Both the position numbers and the translations under genes were made by a program. A DNA stretch of 64,000 bases from Macrocybe gigantea (taxonomy: Eukaryota > Basidiomycota > Agaricomycetes > Agaricales > Callistosporiaceae), in assembly GCA_011319805.1 (NCBI GenBank), contig SJRY01000228.1, positions 1,054,001 to 1,118,000 on the forward strand, in the 5' to 3' direction. Positions 49,197 to 60,454 of this stretch are shown one piece after another; positions within the stretch are counted from its first letter, which is position 1, and each line of letters starts with the position of its first letter. Below the pieces are notes generated by a model, which saw only the letters and a list, made by a program, of their open reading frames with translations, was not told the DNA's origin and searched no databases.

Positions 49197-50702
49197 CTAT
49201 AACCGGAAAAACCAAGATGAGTTTGCACCATAAAGAATGAGAAACGCGGACAGTATTACTGGGCCTGTGACCGTAATAACGATGTTTCCTACTGAAACCA
49301 CTGCATTGCGGGCAAATGGGACCCATCTCTTCGTCAGCGATATGATCCAGGGACCAGACTGGCTGTAACTCACGGAACATATAAACAAAGTACAAGATAC
49401 CGTCTCGATAAAGTGTGTTGATGAGTTCATTTCGGCTGTGTCGATATTTATTAAATCCGACCCAGAGGGTGAATGCTAGGATAACTGTTACAGCAAATGA
49501 AAGCGTTTCAGAGCAGCAAGGCATGAACAGGACTTGAGGACAAACCTGCTTCCGTGATTATGACCAATGCGAATGCGATGAATATGATTCTGGGTGCATA
49601 TGCGACCCAGCACTGTTTAAAGTCTGCCGGAGCTTCTTCGACTAGAAGGACCAAATTTGTATCGGTAGAAGAGCTTAGGGGCGGATTTGCTAAATAATTA
49701 CGGCGCACATCGCACGGATCGTAAGTAGATAGCCACACAGACGACGAGTGCAGCGTAGAGGGCCTGATGGAGTGCGATCAGCCAAATGACCTGACGAGGA
49801 TCGAGGAACAGTGGCCAACCGTAAAGAAAGCCAGAAGGAAAACCAAAACTTTTCGCGAATTTCCCCACAGTGCATATGTTCTCCAAATCAGGATGACTAG
49901 ATACGAGCGGAATGTAAAAAGATCCCTCAATGAATATCCTCAGCGTGTCGACAGGAAAGAAAACTACTCACGTTCCGCCGCGCCGAAGCTCAGCACGGCT
50001 GTCGCTAGATGACGATAAATTCAGGTTGCAGTTTGAGACGGCTCATAGCACGGGGTCTCACAGACGGTCAGGCAGAAGGTGACATAGCATAGCTGTACCT
50101 GTTGTATGACGAGCACCAATCAAGCAGTCGTTCTGCCTGCTATATTCCGAAAGAACACCTACATGGTCAGAAATTCCAGGCGTCACGTTGCCTGTTTTTG
50201 GGAGAAGGTTTAACCCGATGCTGAACCCTCAGGTAAGAAGAATATCACGTACGAAAGACGACCAGAGGCAGGTCAATAAAAACCGAATATCGGGCAATAA
50301 GATATAGGATTTTTATAATGGTCCATTTTGAGCTCCATATCAACTCAACCTGTTATCACAAAAGAGACCGTTTGGATCGGAGTTATGTGATTCGCCTCGG
50401 TCTCGGGATGGGATGCCACACCTCAGAAGTCAAAGTCAAGCAATAGTCGTAAACCTAGGAAGGCAGATCGGTGAGTTACCAAAAAGCAGAGCAAACCGAC
50501 TCAGAAGGAAAAGACCAACCAAAACTACAAATCCAGAGACTTGTAATCCGGGAAGGGCAACATTCAGCCAGCCTGTGGTTGATCACAAGTAAGAGCCTTA
50601 CCGGTCATATACTTGGATCCTGTTCAGTGCATTTCGAGCAGCGTAAGTTAATTAACTCACCTGTCCGATTTGGGAAAATAGAGAGGTGCGCTGAAGATCC
50701 AT
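49197..50702 (-). CDS. DUF6533-type seven-transmembrane protein
   Basis: Landmarks of this mushroom-expanded family: a start at 50702 (MDLQRTSLFSQIGQ), then TAVLSFGAAELILIWRTYALWGNSRKVLVFLLAFF, typical of the family (ILxLRxYALWGxSRK). Next come RIIFIAFALVIITEA and SETLSFAVTVILAFTLWVGFNKYRHSRNELINTLYRDGILYFVYMF (the YRDGILYYVYLF signature). Last is LVSVGNIVITVTGPVILSAFLILYG before a stop at 49197. The family is nearly confined to Agaricomycetes; its function is unknown, with GPCR-like topology. Exons between 50,000 and 50,650 are not resolved, so the N-terminal third is approximate. The C-terminal tail is short for the family. Confidence 0.65.
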
Positions 50703-51779
50703 AGCGGTACTGCTATATTCTGAATGTATGGACCTAGACAGAGCCCCGGATGACCGACATGGCGAAAAAGCCTGAAATATATACGGTGAGGCCTTTTTGC
50801 AAGCGCTGGCTGGTAAAGATCGCAGAGAAACCGAACACTTTGACGTCAAGAAGAAATGATGTTATCAGTTGTCAGTGTTGTACAATGAGGCAGCACAACA
50901 TGAGGGCACACAAAATGGATGCGTCATGGTCCCTGTCCTTCTTGCCCTTTCAACTCACTTGCATCCAACCAGCATTCCATCATGGTAGGACCAAGCATCT
51001 ATCATAGATATTTCTAAGGTTCGTGTCGACATACGATCGCACAGTCAATAAGGCAAAGGCTCGATAATGATCAATCATGTGCGATAGCGTACCTTACAGA
51101 GATGTCATCGAGTCGGAGCACTGCGACAGGAACAATACAAATACTCGATAGGCACCGCGTTCAGTGACCACAGCCAAATACTGTGGCGTCCATCATTGCA
51201 TAGACGCGCGGTGAATGACTCCCATTGGCTAACTGGAGGCGTAATCTGCCATGTTTTTGCTTGAATATCCAGCCTCCAGCAGAATGCTCACAAGTCAATG
51301 TTGCCGCTGCTCATCGGTAGGTATGTCAAACACTCGTATCTGGGTGCTGACGGGTCCACATCGCGTCTGCAATCATCATTAAAAGTCAACCAGATACTTG
51401 ATGTAAGACCCACTGTTACCCGAAGCGGGTTCCCTACGTTCCCAGATGAAGGTGATTTGTTCATGCAGTTTGCAGCATATGATGTAGTCACACGTCGGTT
51501 GCACGTAGCATAGAATAGAGCCATGATAATGGCGCTAGTTTAGGCCGACAGCAATGGGCCGAGATGACGTGTGCTTTCTCTTGACATTGATTGGCTGGCA
51601 CACGATTCGTCGTCCCTACAGAGTTATATTCAGAATTGACTGACAGATGCTCCTGCCGCGAGTATGTTACTGTAGTTACCAGCACAGTCTATTTAACATC
51701 TATGATCCTTGGTCACGTGATGCTGATTTTTTTTCCACTTCGACGTCAGAGGCAGCATCTACTTGTGTGATTCTTGCAG
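50703..51779. other. Intergenic region with no gene recognised
   Basis: 1,077 bp. Short open frames exist on both strands (for example 51,298-51,513 plus), but none resembles a known protein and none carries a good start or splice context. The last 60 bases before 51,780 include a T-rich run and lead into the NOP2 start. It could hold an unrecognised rapidly evolving gene or just promoter sequence. Confidence 0.35.
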
Positions 51780-54164
51780 ATGGGTCGTCGAGCCAAGAAC
51801 AAGCAGCCACCGCCTGCACCTCTGGAATCTTCTCTGAACAAGCCTGGAAAGCGGAAAGCGGACATCGAAGACATTAGGCCTGCAAAGAAGGCCAAGGACA
51901 ACCAGAAGCTTTTAACATCCAAGAAGTCCAAAAAGGTGACCGCTCAGGAGAAATCGACCAAAAGCCTAAGCGATAACGATGGCTGGGAAGACGTGGATGG
52001 CGGTGTAGATCTGGAAGACGAAAAGAAGTACGATTTACTTCATGTTTCGTGTCGTTGGGATAAATTTATATCATCAATCAGAGCTCTTTTTAGTGACACT
52101 GAAAACGAATTTGCAGGACTCGAAGACGACGCTGACGAGTTTCACGTTGAGGATGATGGGTGGGCAATTTGTTTCGCTCCGCAAAATTCTTAACCTCAAA
52201 CCCCATCTTGCCTTTGCCTTCAGTGACCAGGTGCCAAGAGGTGTTGTTCAAGAATTTGATTTCGACTCTGACGACGAAAGCGAGGCCGACGAGTCGCGAT
52301 TCAGTTCGGGGCGCCGAAAATCAAGACTTGGTCCTTCAACACTGGATGCCTTCGAGTCGGGCGAGGACGAGGATTCCGATGACGAACACATCACTATGAA
52401 AAACATGGAGGCTCGGTCGCGTGCACTGGATGCGAAGGCGGCTCGTGAGGCGGAGCTGGACGCGGAAGAAATGCAGGCGGCAGATATGGAGGATGAGGAA
52501 TTGGATGACATGGACGTCGACGGTGTCCTTGACGAAGAAGAAGCCGATGCTGAACCATTCCATCTGCCAACACCCGCTGAGAAGGAGGAAGAAAAGACGG
52601 CAGGTGGTCCGGATGTGCACACCGTCCAACGGCGAATGAAAAAGTGCGTCAAAATTCTGAGCAGATTTAAAAAACTGGCGGAACCGGGACGGTAAGCTTT
52701 TTTCAAGTTTTTGACACGAGAAATCGGATTTACTCAACGTTTGCTATTTTACAGTTCGAGGTCAGAATATACGGAACAACTGATAGCGGACATTGCAAGC
52801 TATTATGGTTATAACGAGTTCTTGGCCGAAAAGCTCTTCCAATTATTCCCCGTCGCTGAGGTGTGTTTTTCTTCTGCGACGTAAAATTGGTATTTTGAAA
52901 ATTTGCCAGGCCATTGAATTCTTTGAAGCCAATGAAGTACCAAGACCTGTGACGATTCGCACCAACACACTGAAAACGAGAAGACGTGATCTGGCTCAAG
53001 CGTTGATCAATAGAGGCGTCAACTTGGAACCCATCGGCAAGTGGACGAACGTCGGATTGCAGGTGTTTGAAAGCAGTGTGCCAATAGGTATAATTGGATA
53101 CAGTGACTTTGCAACATGACTTATATACGTTCACAGGTGCTACTCCGGAATATCTGGCAGGGCATTATATGCTTCAAGCTGCGTCATCGTTTCTGCCCGT
53201 CATCGCGCTCGCCCCCGAGCCAAACGAACGTGTTCTCGATATGGCATCCGCTCCTGGTGGCAAAACGACGCACATAGCTGCACTGTTGCAAAACACAGGC
53301 ATTGTGTTTGCAAACGACGCGAACAAGGCACGAACGAAAAGCCTCACTGCCAATATTCACCGGCTCGGGTGCAAGAATGTAGTGGTGTGCTCGCATGACG
53401 GTCGAGAGTTTCCCAAGGTCATGGGGGGCTTCGATCGCGTGCTCTTGGATGCTCCTTGCAGTGGAACTGGAGTCATCAGCAAAGACACGAGTGTGAAGGT
53501 TAACAAGGTGAGCGTCGGCCGTTTCTTGTTCACTCCGACATATTCTGATCAAACGCCGAGCTAGACGATACGCGACTTCACTCTGCTGTCACACCTGCAG
53601 AAGCAGCTAATCTTGTGTGCCCTCGACAGTGTTAGCCCGCAATCAAAAACGGGAGGCTATGTCGTGTATTCGACCTGTTCGGTGACAGTCGACGAGAACG
53701 AAGCTGTTGTAGATTACGCACTGCGTAAAAGGCCAAACGTGAAGCTCGTCGAGACTGGCCTCTCATTCGGCCGAGAGGGCTATGCAAAATACAGAGGGAA
53801 GAACTTCCATCCCAGCGTTGCGATGACGCGGCGATTTTATCCCCATGTACATAACATGGATGGATTCTTCGTGGCCAAGTTCAAGGTGGAGAAGAGACCA
53901 ACGGCATCACAGAAAACTGAGGATGCTGCTGTGGAGCGGATAGCCGAGGAGGACGCCGAGGGTGATGAAGGCGCCGAGTTTGACTCGGACGAAGATCGAC
54001 AGTATCTTGAAGGTCTGTCCATTCCCATGGCGACGAGAAACTGTCCTTTGGTATTTAACCGATCGGTATTCCCAGATGCGAAGCGCCGAAGGATGAGAGC
54101 GAAAGGCTTGCGTCCTCCGTCCCGTTCAGCGAAAGGAGAAGAGAATGCGGCGGCGAAAGCGTGA
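51780..54164 (+). CDS. NOP2: Nop2, 25S/28S rRNA cytosine-C5 methyltransferase (NSUN1/p120)
   Basis: [14 protein letters not shown] begins a basic, then very acidic N-terminus ([47 protein letters not shown]). The Nop2/Sun core follows: [75 protein letters not shown]-site [16 protein letters not shown], motif [10 protein letters not shown] (about 53,450; catalytic-release Cys) and motif VI YSTCSV (nucleophile). The end carries [28 protein letters not shown] and a Lys/Arg tail. It methylates 25S rRNA and is essential for large-subunit assembly in the nucleolus. About seven exons, all joining cleanly; both catalytic cysteines present. Confidence 0.95.
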
Positions 54165-55426
54165 CTTGGATACGTGATGATAGGAAGACAATCACGCGAG
54201 TATGACAATGATGTCGGCGGAAACCCAATGACTTGGAATGACATCTGCCATTGCCTCTTTTTTGCTTGAGCTGGGAAGCCAAGGAACATCAAAAACAGGA
54301 CAAACATTGATGATCATAAGAATTTGTCCCAAAAGTACCACCGGTTAGAGATACGAGGCGTTTGGTTGAATTATGCATGCCAGTGGACTAGAAGCACTCT
54401 GAATTTCGATTGTGAGCAATCAAGCTGTCCGGTTGACGCCGACAATAATGCTCCATCATCTTTTTGGTACGGTACTTGTACAGAGCATAAACGATGATGA
54501 AAGAGGCCAGCCATGGCCAGGCAGACAGATAAGACCTCCTAACCGTCCAGATTGGCACATGGCCCGCCCGATCAGGTCCAATCCGAGATATGACCAAAAA
54601 TGGAACACTGAAATGTTAGCAATTTTGTCTGGAACATTGCAACAAGCGGAGTTGAAAGAAATAGCAAAAAGAAGAGCATTTGAACAGTTCTATGCACGCG
54701 CAGCTCCGAGTGCCCGAGTGGGCTGAAAGGCGCATCGGCAGACAACTTGCGACTCTGGTGTAGATCTTAGATCGGATCGGATACGTTGTTGGTATTTGAA
54801 ATGGTGACAAGACCACAAAAACAGAGAGGAAGAATAGTATAGGGCTGGAGAAGAGGACGAGGAGGAGAGGAGGGGACGGAATGGCGTGATGGAAGATCAA
54901 GAGACGCGTGAGAGCGACATGAAACGAGTGATGCGGTATCCATCCTTCACGTGAAGAGAAGCGTAGAAACAAAAAAGAAAAAAAAAGAATCTGCCACCAT
55001 TGCAGCAACAGTCCAGCAATGCAGTGTAAACACATCTCATCCTCACAGATGTGTACGATACGGCCTTGCGTCTCGCACGCAAATTTCGGCAGAATTTGGC
55101 GAAATTCGGGACGCCCTGTACCCAGAATCCATGAAAGAGCTAGACGACCCTGTGAGCAAATAGGGTTAGCACGTCCAAACAGAATCCAAACACACCGAAT
55201 CAAATAAAAAGAAGACATCACTAAAATTGTCCGTCTCTCCATCCCTCCTTCCTTATTTCCCTCAGCCCCCCTACCATCCCAGTGGGTTTACGGTCTTGCG
55301 TAGCACGCAATTTTCTCTCTCTTATCGTCTAATACTCTTCTGTGTACGTCTGTTCTTGACTTGTTCGCGTCCCCCCCCCGTGCCTCACGTTCTTTGTTGC
55401 ACAGTCCACTTCGCTTTTCTAACATA
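54165..55426. other. Intergenic region downstream of NOP2, promoter of the Ala/Glu/Lys-rich gene
   Basis: 1.26 kb holding only the doubtful small ORF above. The final 220 bp carry long C/T-rich tracts (for example 55,237-55,280 and 55,371-55,380) directly upstream of 55,427. Such pyrimidine tracts precede highly expressed fungal genes. Confidence 0.4.
54388..54597 (-). CDS. Possible small single-TM protein (last exon?)
   Basis: About 65 codons with RRSYLSAWPWLASFIIVYALYKYRTKKMMEHY: one hydrophobic helix followed by a basic KYRTKK stop-transfer. There is no ATG at a sensible place and upstream exons are not resolved, so this may be the last exon of a small membrane protein or chance. I do not recognise the family. 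Confidence 0.25.
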   Translation of the reverse strand: MVISRIGPDRAGHVPIWTVRRSYLSAWPWLASFIIVYALYKYRTKKMMEHYCRRQPDSLIAHNRNSECF

Positions 55427-56543
55427 ATGTCCGCTACCGAAGCTGCTGCTCCCGCCACTGAGGTCAAACAAGAGACCCCTGCCCCAGCCTTCGAGGCTAC
55501 TCCCGCTGCCGCCGAGGCGCCAAAGGTTGAAGAGGCCGCTGCTGTACGTGTCGTGGCAGGACTTAAATCGGAAATATCCATTATTGACCCATTTGTCAGG
55601 AGGCTCCCAAGGCAGAGAACGCCGAGGAGACTCCCGCTCCTGCCACCAATGCCGCACCCGCTGATGCCCCTGCGGCTGAGGAGGCTCCGAAAGAAGAGGC
55701 CAAACCTGTATGTTCCTACGCGTATCTTTATGCCATGTTTTAAAGTCTTTTAGGCTACTGAGGAGGCTCCCAAGAAAGAGGATCGTCCCAAGAGCCCCAG
55801 CTTGTTAGCCAAGCTTCTGGCTCCGTTCAAGAACGAGAAGAAGGCAAAGAAGAGTCCTAAGAAAGAGAAGAAAGATGAGGAGGTGCGTCGCACTTTTGCA
55901 TATGGCGTTTTGTGTCTCATATATCCTCAGGCTGTTGCCCCCAAAGATGAGGGTGTCAAGGAGGAGAGTCAGGCTACTGACGCCCCTGCAGCAGAAGCTT
56001 CTCAATCTGCCAAACCTGCGGAGAACGCCGAGACCGCTAAGGAGACTTCGTAAGCGACAAGCTCCGCTCATACGCATCTTTTTTCTTTATTGACGGGTTT
56101 TCTGCATAATTTTAGCGAATCTGCACCTGCCGAGGTCCCCGCTGAGGCCGCTCCTGTTCCCCAACAGGAAGAGGCGAAGGAAGAGAAGCCCAAGGATGAA
56201 AAGGCTAAAGAAGAAAAGGCACGTCTTGGTGTTTCCTAACTATCACATAGAAAGCTCAACGCATATATAGAAGGAGGAGAAAGTGTCGAAGCCTACCAAA
56301 GTCGGACGTCGACTCTCTGCCCGTGTCGGTGACTTGTTCAGGCAAAAACCGAAGCATGAAGTAGCCACACCTGCCAAGGTCGATGAGCACCCACCCAAGA
56401 TTGATGAGCCTGCACCTGTCGCACCTCTTGTTGATCCGGCCGCTGAACCTGCTGCGGCTACGACTGAAAATGCGCCGACCGAAGATGCATCGAAACCCGT
56501 CGAAACGCCTGCGGCTGCGCCTGTCGTAGCCGCTGCTGCCTAA
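55427..56543 (+). CDS. Ala/Pro/Glu/Lys-rich protein with conserved C-terminal RRLSARVGDLF motif
   Basis: Low-complexity protein of about 250 residues from six small exons: MSATEAAAPATEVKQETPAP, repeats of EAPKxEE/PAExxxA, then SLLAKLLAPFKNEKKAKKSPKKEKKDEE (an amphipathic helix plus a Lys/Glu-rich block). The last exon is KEEKVSKPTKVGRRLSARVGDLFRQKPKHEV...HPPKIDEPAPVAPL ending AAAA. The five introns (50-60 nt) each fall next to Lys/Glu-rich codons. I do not recognise a domain; similar alanine/glutamate-rich proteins with a KVGRRLSARVGDFF-like motif exist in other mushrooms as far as I recall. Possibly an abundant disordered stress or nuclear protein. The strong pyrimidine-rich promoter suggests high expression. 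Confidence 0.75.
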
Positions 56544-56957
56544 ACGCCGTTTGACGTAGGAATACCCTAATTCTAATGCATGACTCTCATGATGCTTTTC
56601 CTTTTTATCTTGGTCCAAACCTTCCTTGAGAGCCCTGCTCAGCCTGCGTTCGGTGTGGTCAGCGGGTCTCTCATCTCTTTTATGTCCTTCTACTTACGAT
56701 ACATCTCGGATTTGGTTTTTGATTGCTAACCTTGATGAACTATCCGTTATCACGACTCACCTGATCCGTCTTCTATACCTAATCCTCGATCTTTTCTTTT
56801 CGAGCACAATACCCCCATGTTTTGTTGGATCGTGTCTCTCCATGTCATTTAGGTTCAATTGTAATCATTTTTGGCTCTCATTTGATTATTTTTGTGTGTT
56901 GCAAGGTGTCGTCAACTCATGAGTCATTCAGATTGTTGAGTTGCCTCAGGACTTATC
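56544..56957. promoter_or_regulatory. Region between the Ala-rich gene and eIF2B epsilon
   Basis: 414 bp, T-rich, with no gene seen. It probably holds the 3' UTR of the upstream gene and the promoter of GCD6. Confidence 0.35.
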
Positions 56958-59837
56958 ATGGCGCTAAAATTGTCGGCACCTCCAACGAAGGAAAAGTTGC
57001 TGGATCAAGAAGAGGAGGTCCTGCAGGCCGTCATCCTCGCCGAAAGCTTCAACAAACGTTTTAGACCCCTTACGGCCCAAAAACCTAGAGTGAGCGAAGA
57101 TTGGTGTTTTAGCGTCCCTCACTTCATGCTCTTCTTAGTGCCTGCTACCCATCTGCAACGCACCTCTTCTGGATTGGACGTTTGAGAGTCTGGCTCTCGC
57201 CGGCGTACAAGAAATCTTCGTTGTGTGTCGATCCCATGCTGAACAAGTAAAATCGGCTATCAAGTACGTATGGCGCGACCTTTTTTTTCCTACCTTTCTC
57301 TCGTCCATCTGACATCGATTTCATTAGAGATTCAAAATGGTCCAAGCCTGGCTCCGGAATGAAAATTGTGCCAATACTGATGGCGAAGGAGACATTTTCG
57401 CCCGGGGACGCGATGCGGGACATCTACACCCGTGGGCTGGTTACGACCGATTTTGTGCTCGTCATGGGCGACCTTGTGAGCAACATCCGGATAGACGAGG
57501 TCGTTGCCGTGCACAAGGAGCGCCGCAAGGCCAACAAGGATGCGATCATGACCATGGTGGTGAAGGAGAGTGGCGTGAACCACAGGACCAGGTGAGCTCC
57601 GACTCTGACTGTCTGTCTTCCTATTCCTTCTTCTCAAAGATGGCCTGAAGGGCACGAGGAGATTCATCTATATACGTCCTCGATCCGGAGAGCTCAGAAT
57701 GCCTTCATTACCAACCCGTCACCATGTATCCTCCAACGACGACTGCGTACATCCCTCGAGAACTGCTCGCTTCACACGCCGAGCTCGACATTCGCAACGA
57801 CCTGATAGATTGCTCTATCGATGTCTGCTCCGTCGAGGTTTGTCCAGCTTGCTCTTGTGCCATGCTCCTCGCGATATCGTCTCGTTCTGAAGAGGAATGA
57901 TTTTCACAGGTCCCTTCGTTGTTCCAAGACAACTTTGACTATTTAGACATCCGAAAAGATTTCGTCCACGGCGTTCTGACGTCCGATCTGCTAATGAAGA
58001 ATATCTACTGCTATGTTGCAAAAGAGGGTTACGCTGCGCGAGTCAAAGATACAAAAAGCTATGAATCTATCAGGTCGGTTGCATCGTGCATTCTTCTGCA
58101 CCGGTGCCAAACTCCTCTTCAGCAAAGATATACTTTCGAGATGGACTTTCCCATTGGTTCCTGATGATAATCATCCGGGCGGACACATATACGAACACAA
58201 TAGAGGCAACAAATACATTCCAAAAGACGGCTCGGTCGTCCTCGCACGGTAAAAATCTTGGAACGAACTTTGTGACAAGCGCCTCAATAATGGTGTGACT
58301 CCACAGGACGTGCAAAATTGGAAACAATACCATGATAGGATCATCCACCCAAGTTCATGAGAACGCACAAATAATTGCCTCCGTCATTGGGAAAAATTGC
58401 ACAATTGGCCCCGGATCCATTATTCGGAATTCTTATCTGTTTGACGGAGCGGCTGTCGGCGCCAGTTGTGTGGTCGATCAGAGCATCATCGGATTCAATG
58501 TCAATATCAAGGAGAACTCAAAGGTACCGAGAGGCTGTTTAGTCAGCGATGGCGTGGTTATTGGACCATCAGCCAGACTCCAACCATTCGAACGCTTGTC
58601 GACCAGGCGAGAACCTGCGGAGATGGGGAACGAAGGAGAAGCCGAAAACGATGACGACGATTCAGACTGGGAAGAGATCGAAGCCAGTGAGTTTCGTTCC
58701 ATCCGGCCGATGCACAGGATCTCATCATTTGCACAAGACCAGACGTCTATTCCTGAACGATTAGGGAAAGATTGCAATGCAATCGTCTGGCCTCAAGGGC
58801 CCCCTCACGATGAGGATGAAGAAGAAGCAATGGAGACTTTCAAAAACGAGCGTTTCATGCGATTAGGTACGTCAATGGAAGGGAACTCTGAATCACTTAA
58901 TCGGGAATGCCCACAATATGTTGTGAACGACAGGGGACACTGCGTCAGACCTGTACTATTCTGATCCAGGCTCGATTACTTCCGATAGCGAGACTTCGGA
59001 CGACGAAAGCGACTTTGACGATGACGGGGACAAATCGCTAACCGCGCCATCGGATACATCGTTACCTCTTGGTATCCCTGCAGCTGCAGTAAAGGAATTC
59101 CAACTGGAGGTCAAACAATCTTTGGAGCGTGCCTTCGCGGAAGGGCATTCGGTTGACAACGCGGCAGTGGAACTCAAGACGCTCAGGATGGCAAGCAACG
59201 TGTCTCTGACACGCGTCCGTGAAGCCGTCATAGGTGCCATCGTGGAGAGGATAGACATTATTGAAGGTGGCGGAGTGGCTCAGAGAAAGGGCATCACAGA
59301 CGTCATTGGCCGATGGGGCGAGCTGATAAATAAGATCGGAGGCGTGGATCCAGTAGAAACTGTTCAACTGTTGCAGGTGAGGCGGATTTTTGCAGGTAAT
59401 TAGTGCTGCGGTTGAAAACGGGACATCAGTCGCACTGTGCGTCGTCGCCTCGACTGCCCCTATTCGGGCAGATTCTCGCTGCGCTTTATCAGGATGACAT
59501 CGTCGAGGAAGACGATATCCGCAAATGGCACGCTCTGCCTCAGTCAAAGGGGGAGGGACGAAAGGCTGGAGAGACGACGGAGAACTTTACGCGATGCTGG
59601 ATGATCGGTTCGCACATGATCAAGCAGTTTGACGAGCAAGAGAGCGAAGAGGAGAGCGAAGAAGAAGACGAAGAAGAACCGAAAAGTGCGAAACCGGGAG
59701 CGAACACGGTCAAGCAGGACGGTAGCGCTGACGAGGAAGAGGATGAAGACGACGATGAAGATGAAGAGCAGGACGACGACGACGATGAAAATGGAGAGGA
59801 TGACGAAGATGAGGACGAGGGAGATGAAGAAAATTAG
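56958..59837 (+). CDS. GCD6: eIF2B epsilon, catalytic guanine-nucleotide exchange subunit
   Basis: MALKLSAPPTKEKLLDQEEEVLQAVILAESFNKRFRPLT leads to the nucleotidyltransferase-like domain: PRCLLPICNAPLLDWTFESLALAGVQEIFVVC, RGLVTTDFVLVMGDLVSNIRIDEVV and VDPESSECLHYQP-type residues. The hexapeptide left-handed helix (TCKIGNNTMIGSSTQVHENAQIIASVIGKNCTIGPGSIIRNSYLF) follows. An acidic linker precedes the C-terminal W2 (eIF5C) domain (AAVELKTLRMASNVSLTRVREAVIGAIVERI; FGQILAALYQDDIVEEDDIRKWH; MIKQFDEQESEEESEEE), and the protein ends in a long run of Asp/Glu. It recycles eIF2-GDP to eIF2-GTP, a key control of translation. A 53-nt intron at 59377-59429 rejoins LLQ to SHCASSPRLPLFGQ exactly. Converges with PMP3. 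Confidence 0.95.
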
Positions 59838-59961
59838 ACATCTCTGTCACAAACATGCCATAGTCGATGAGGGTATTCAATTGACAAATGAGAAGGTAAT
59901 ACGATTGCAACAGCATTCACGGCGGATTATAGCATAGAAGAAGACGAGTCTTTCGATGACA

Positions 59962-60344
59962 CTAATACTTCAATATAATGTACAATGCTGAGAGAGTCAA
60001 GAGTCAACAAGAGCCTCCTACGGAAAGCGGGTCCACCTTACCATGAATTATTCCAGGGCTGAAAAGATAGGTAATCAGTGATTCTATGTGAGGCCAGAGT
60101 AGATTCTTACATGTAGCCCAAGCACGTCAGCAGGATGTTGATAATCTAAAACAAAGTGTCAATGCCATGAATATTGGCCCAGACAAGAACGAAAGACGGA
60201 CGAGGTCGGCACCAACGCCGCGCTCGAAAAATACACCTAGCGGCGGTAGGACGATAGCAAGGATGATCTGAGGGATGGTCAGTTGACTGGTTTTTCAGGA
60301 AGGGGGGAGGATACCTTGCAGATGTCGGAGGTGGTGAATGCCAT
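59962..60344 (-). CDS. PMP3: Pmp3-type plasma membrane proteolipid (UPF0057)
   Basis: Five tiny exons in 383 bp give a 57-residue protein. Exon 1 MAFTTSDICK; then IILAIVLPPLGVFFERGVGADL; IINILLTCLGYI; PGIIHA; and LYIILKY at the end. This is the whole Pmp3/RCI2 family from start to stop, with two transmembrane helices. The final exon is reached through a 54-nt intron (GTAAGG...TCTCAG) that joins CAT-G to CATTGTACATTATATTG. Loss of Pmp3 in yeast makes cells Na+-sensitive through membrane hyperpolarisation. Because each exon is shorter than about 70 bp, the gene is invisible to plain ORF scans. It is divergent from the kynurenine formamidase gene with only 110 bp between start codons. Confidence 0.93.
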
Positions 60345-60454
60345 TGAGACAGGGCGAGGAAGCGGCTGCGAGGCCTCCATGCTTAAATACAGCGTGCGAT
60401 GATGTCATCCGTCTCTCGTTGTATGTCACGTGTTATTACGTTTTGCCGTCCGCC

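Noticed and set aside
54412..54726. Plus-strand ORF downstream of NOP2 (104 codons)
   Set aside because: No conserved domain, no intron signals, low-complexity composition and overlap with a more TM-like minus-strand ORF; not supported enough to call as a gene.
59377..59429. Apparent frame break in eIF2B epsilon before the W2 domain
   Set aside because: A normal 53-nt GTGAGG...CATCAG intron (59377-59429) restores the frame exactly, so no mutation is needed.
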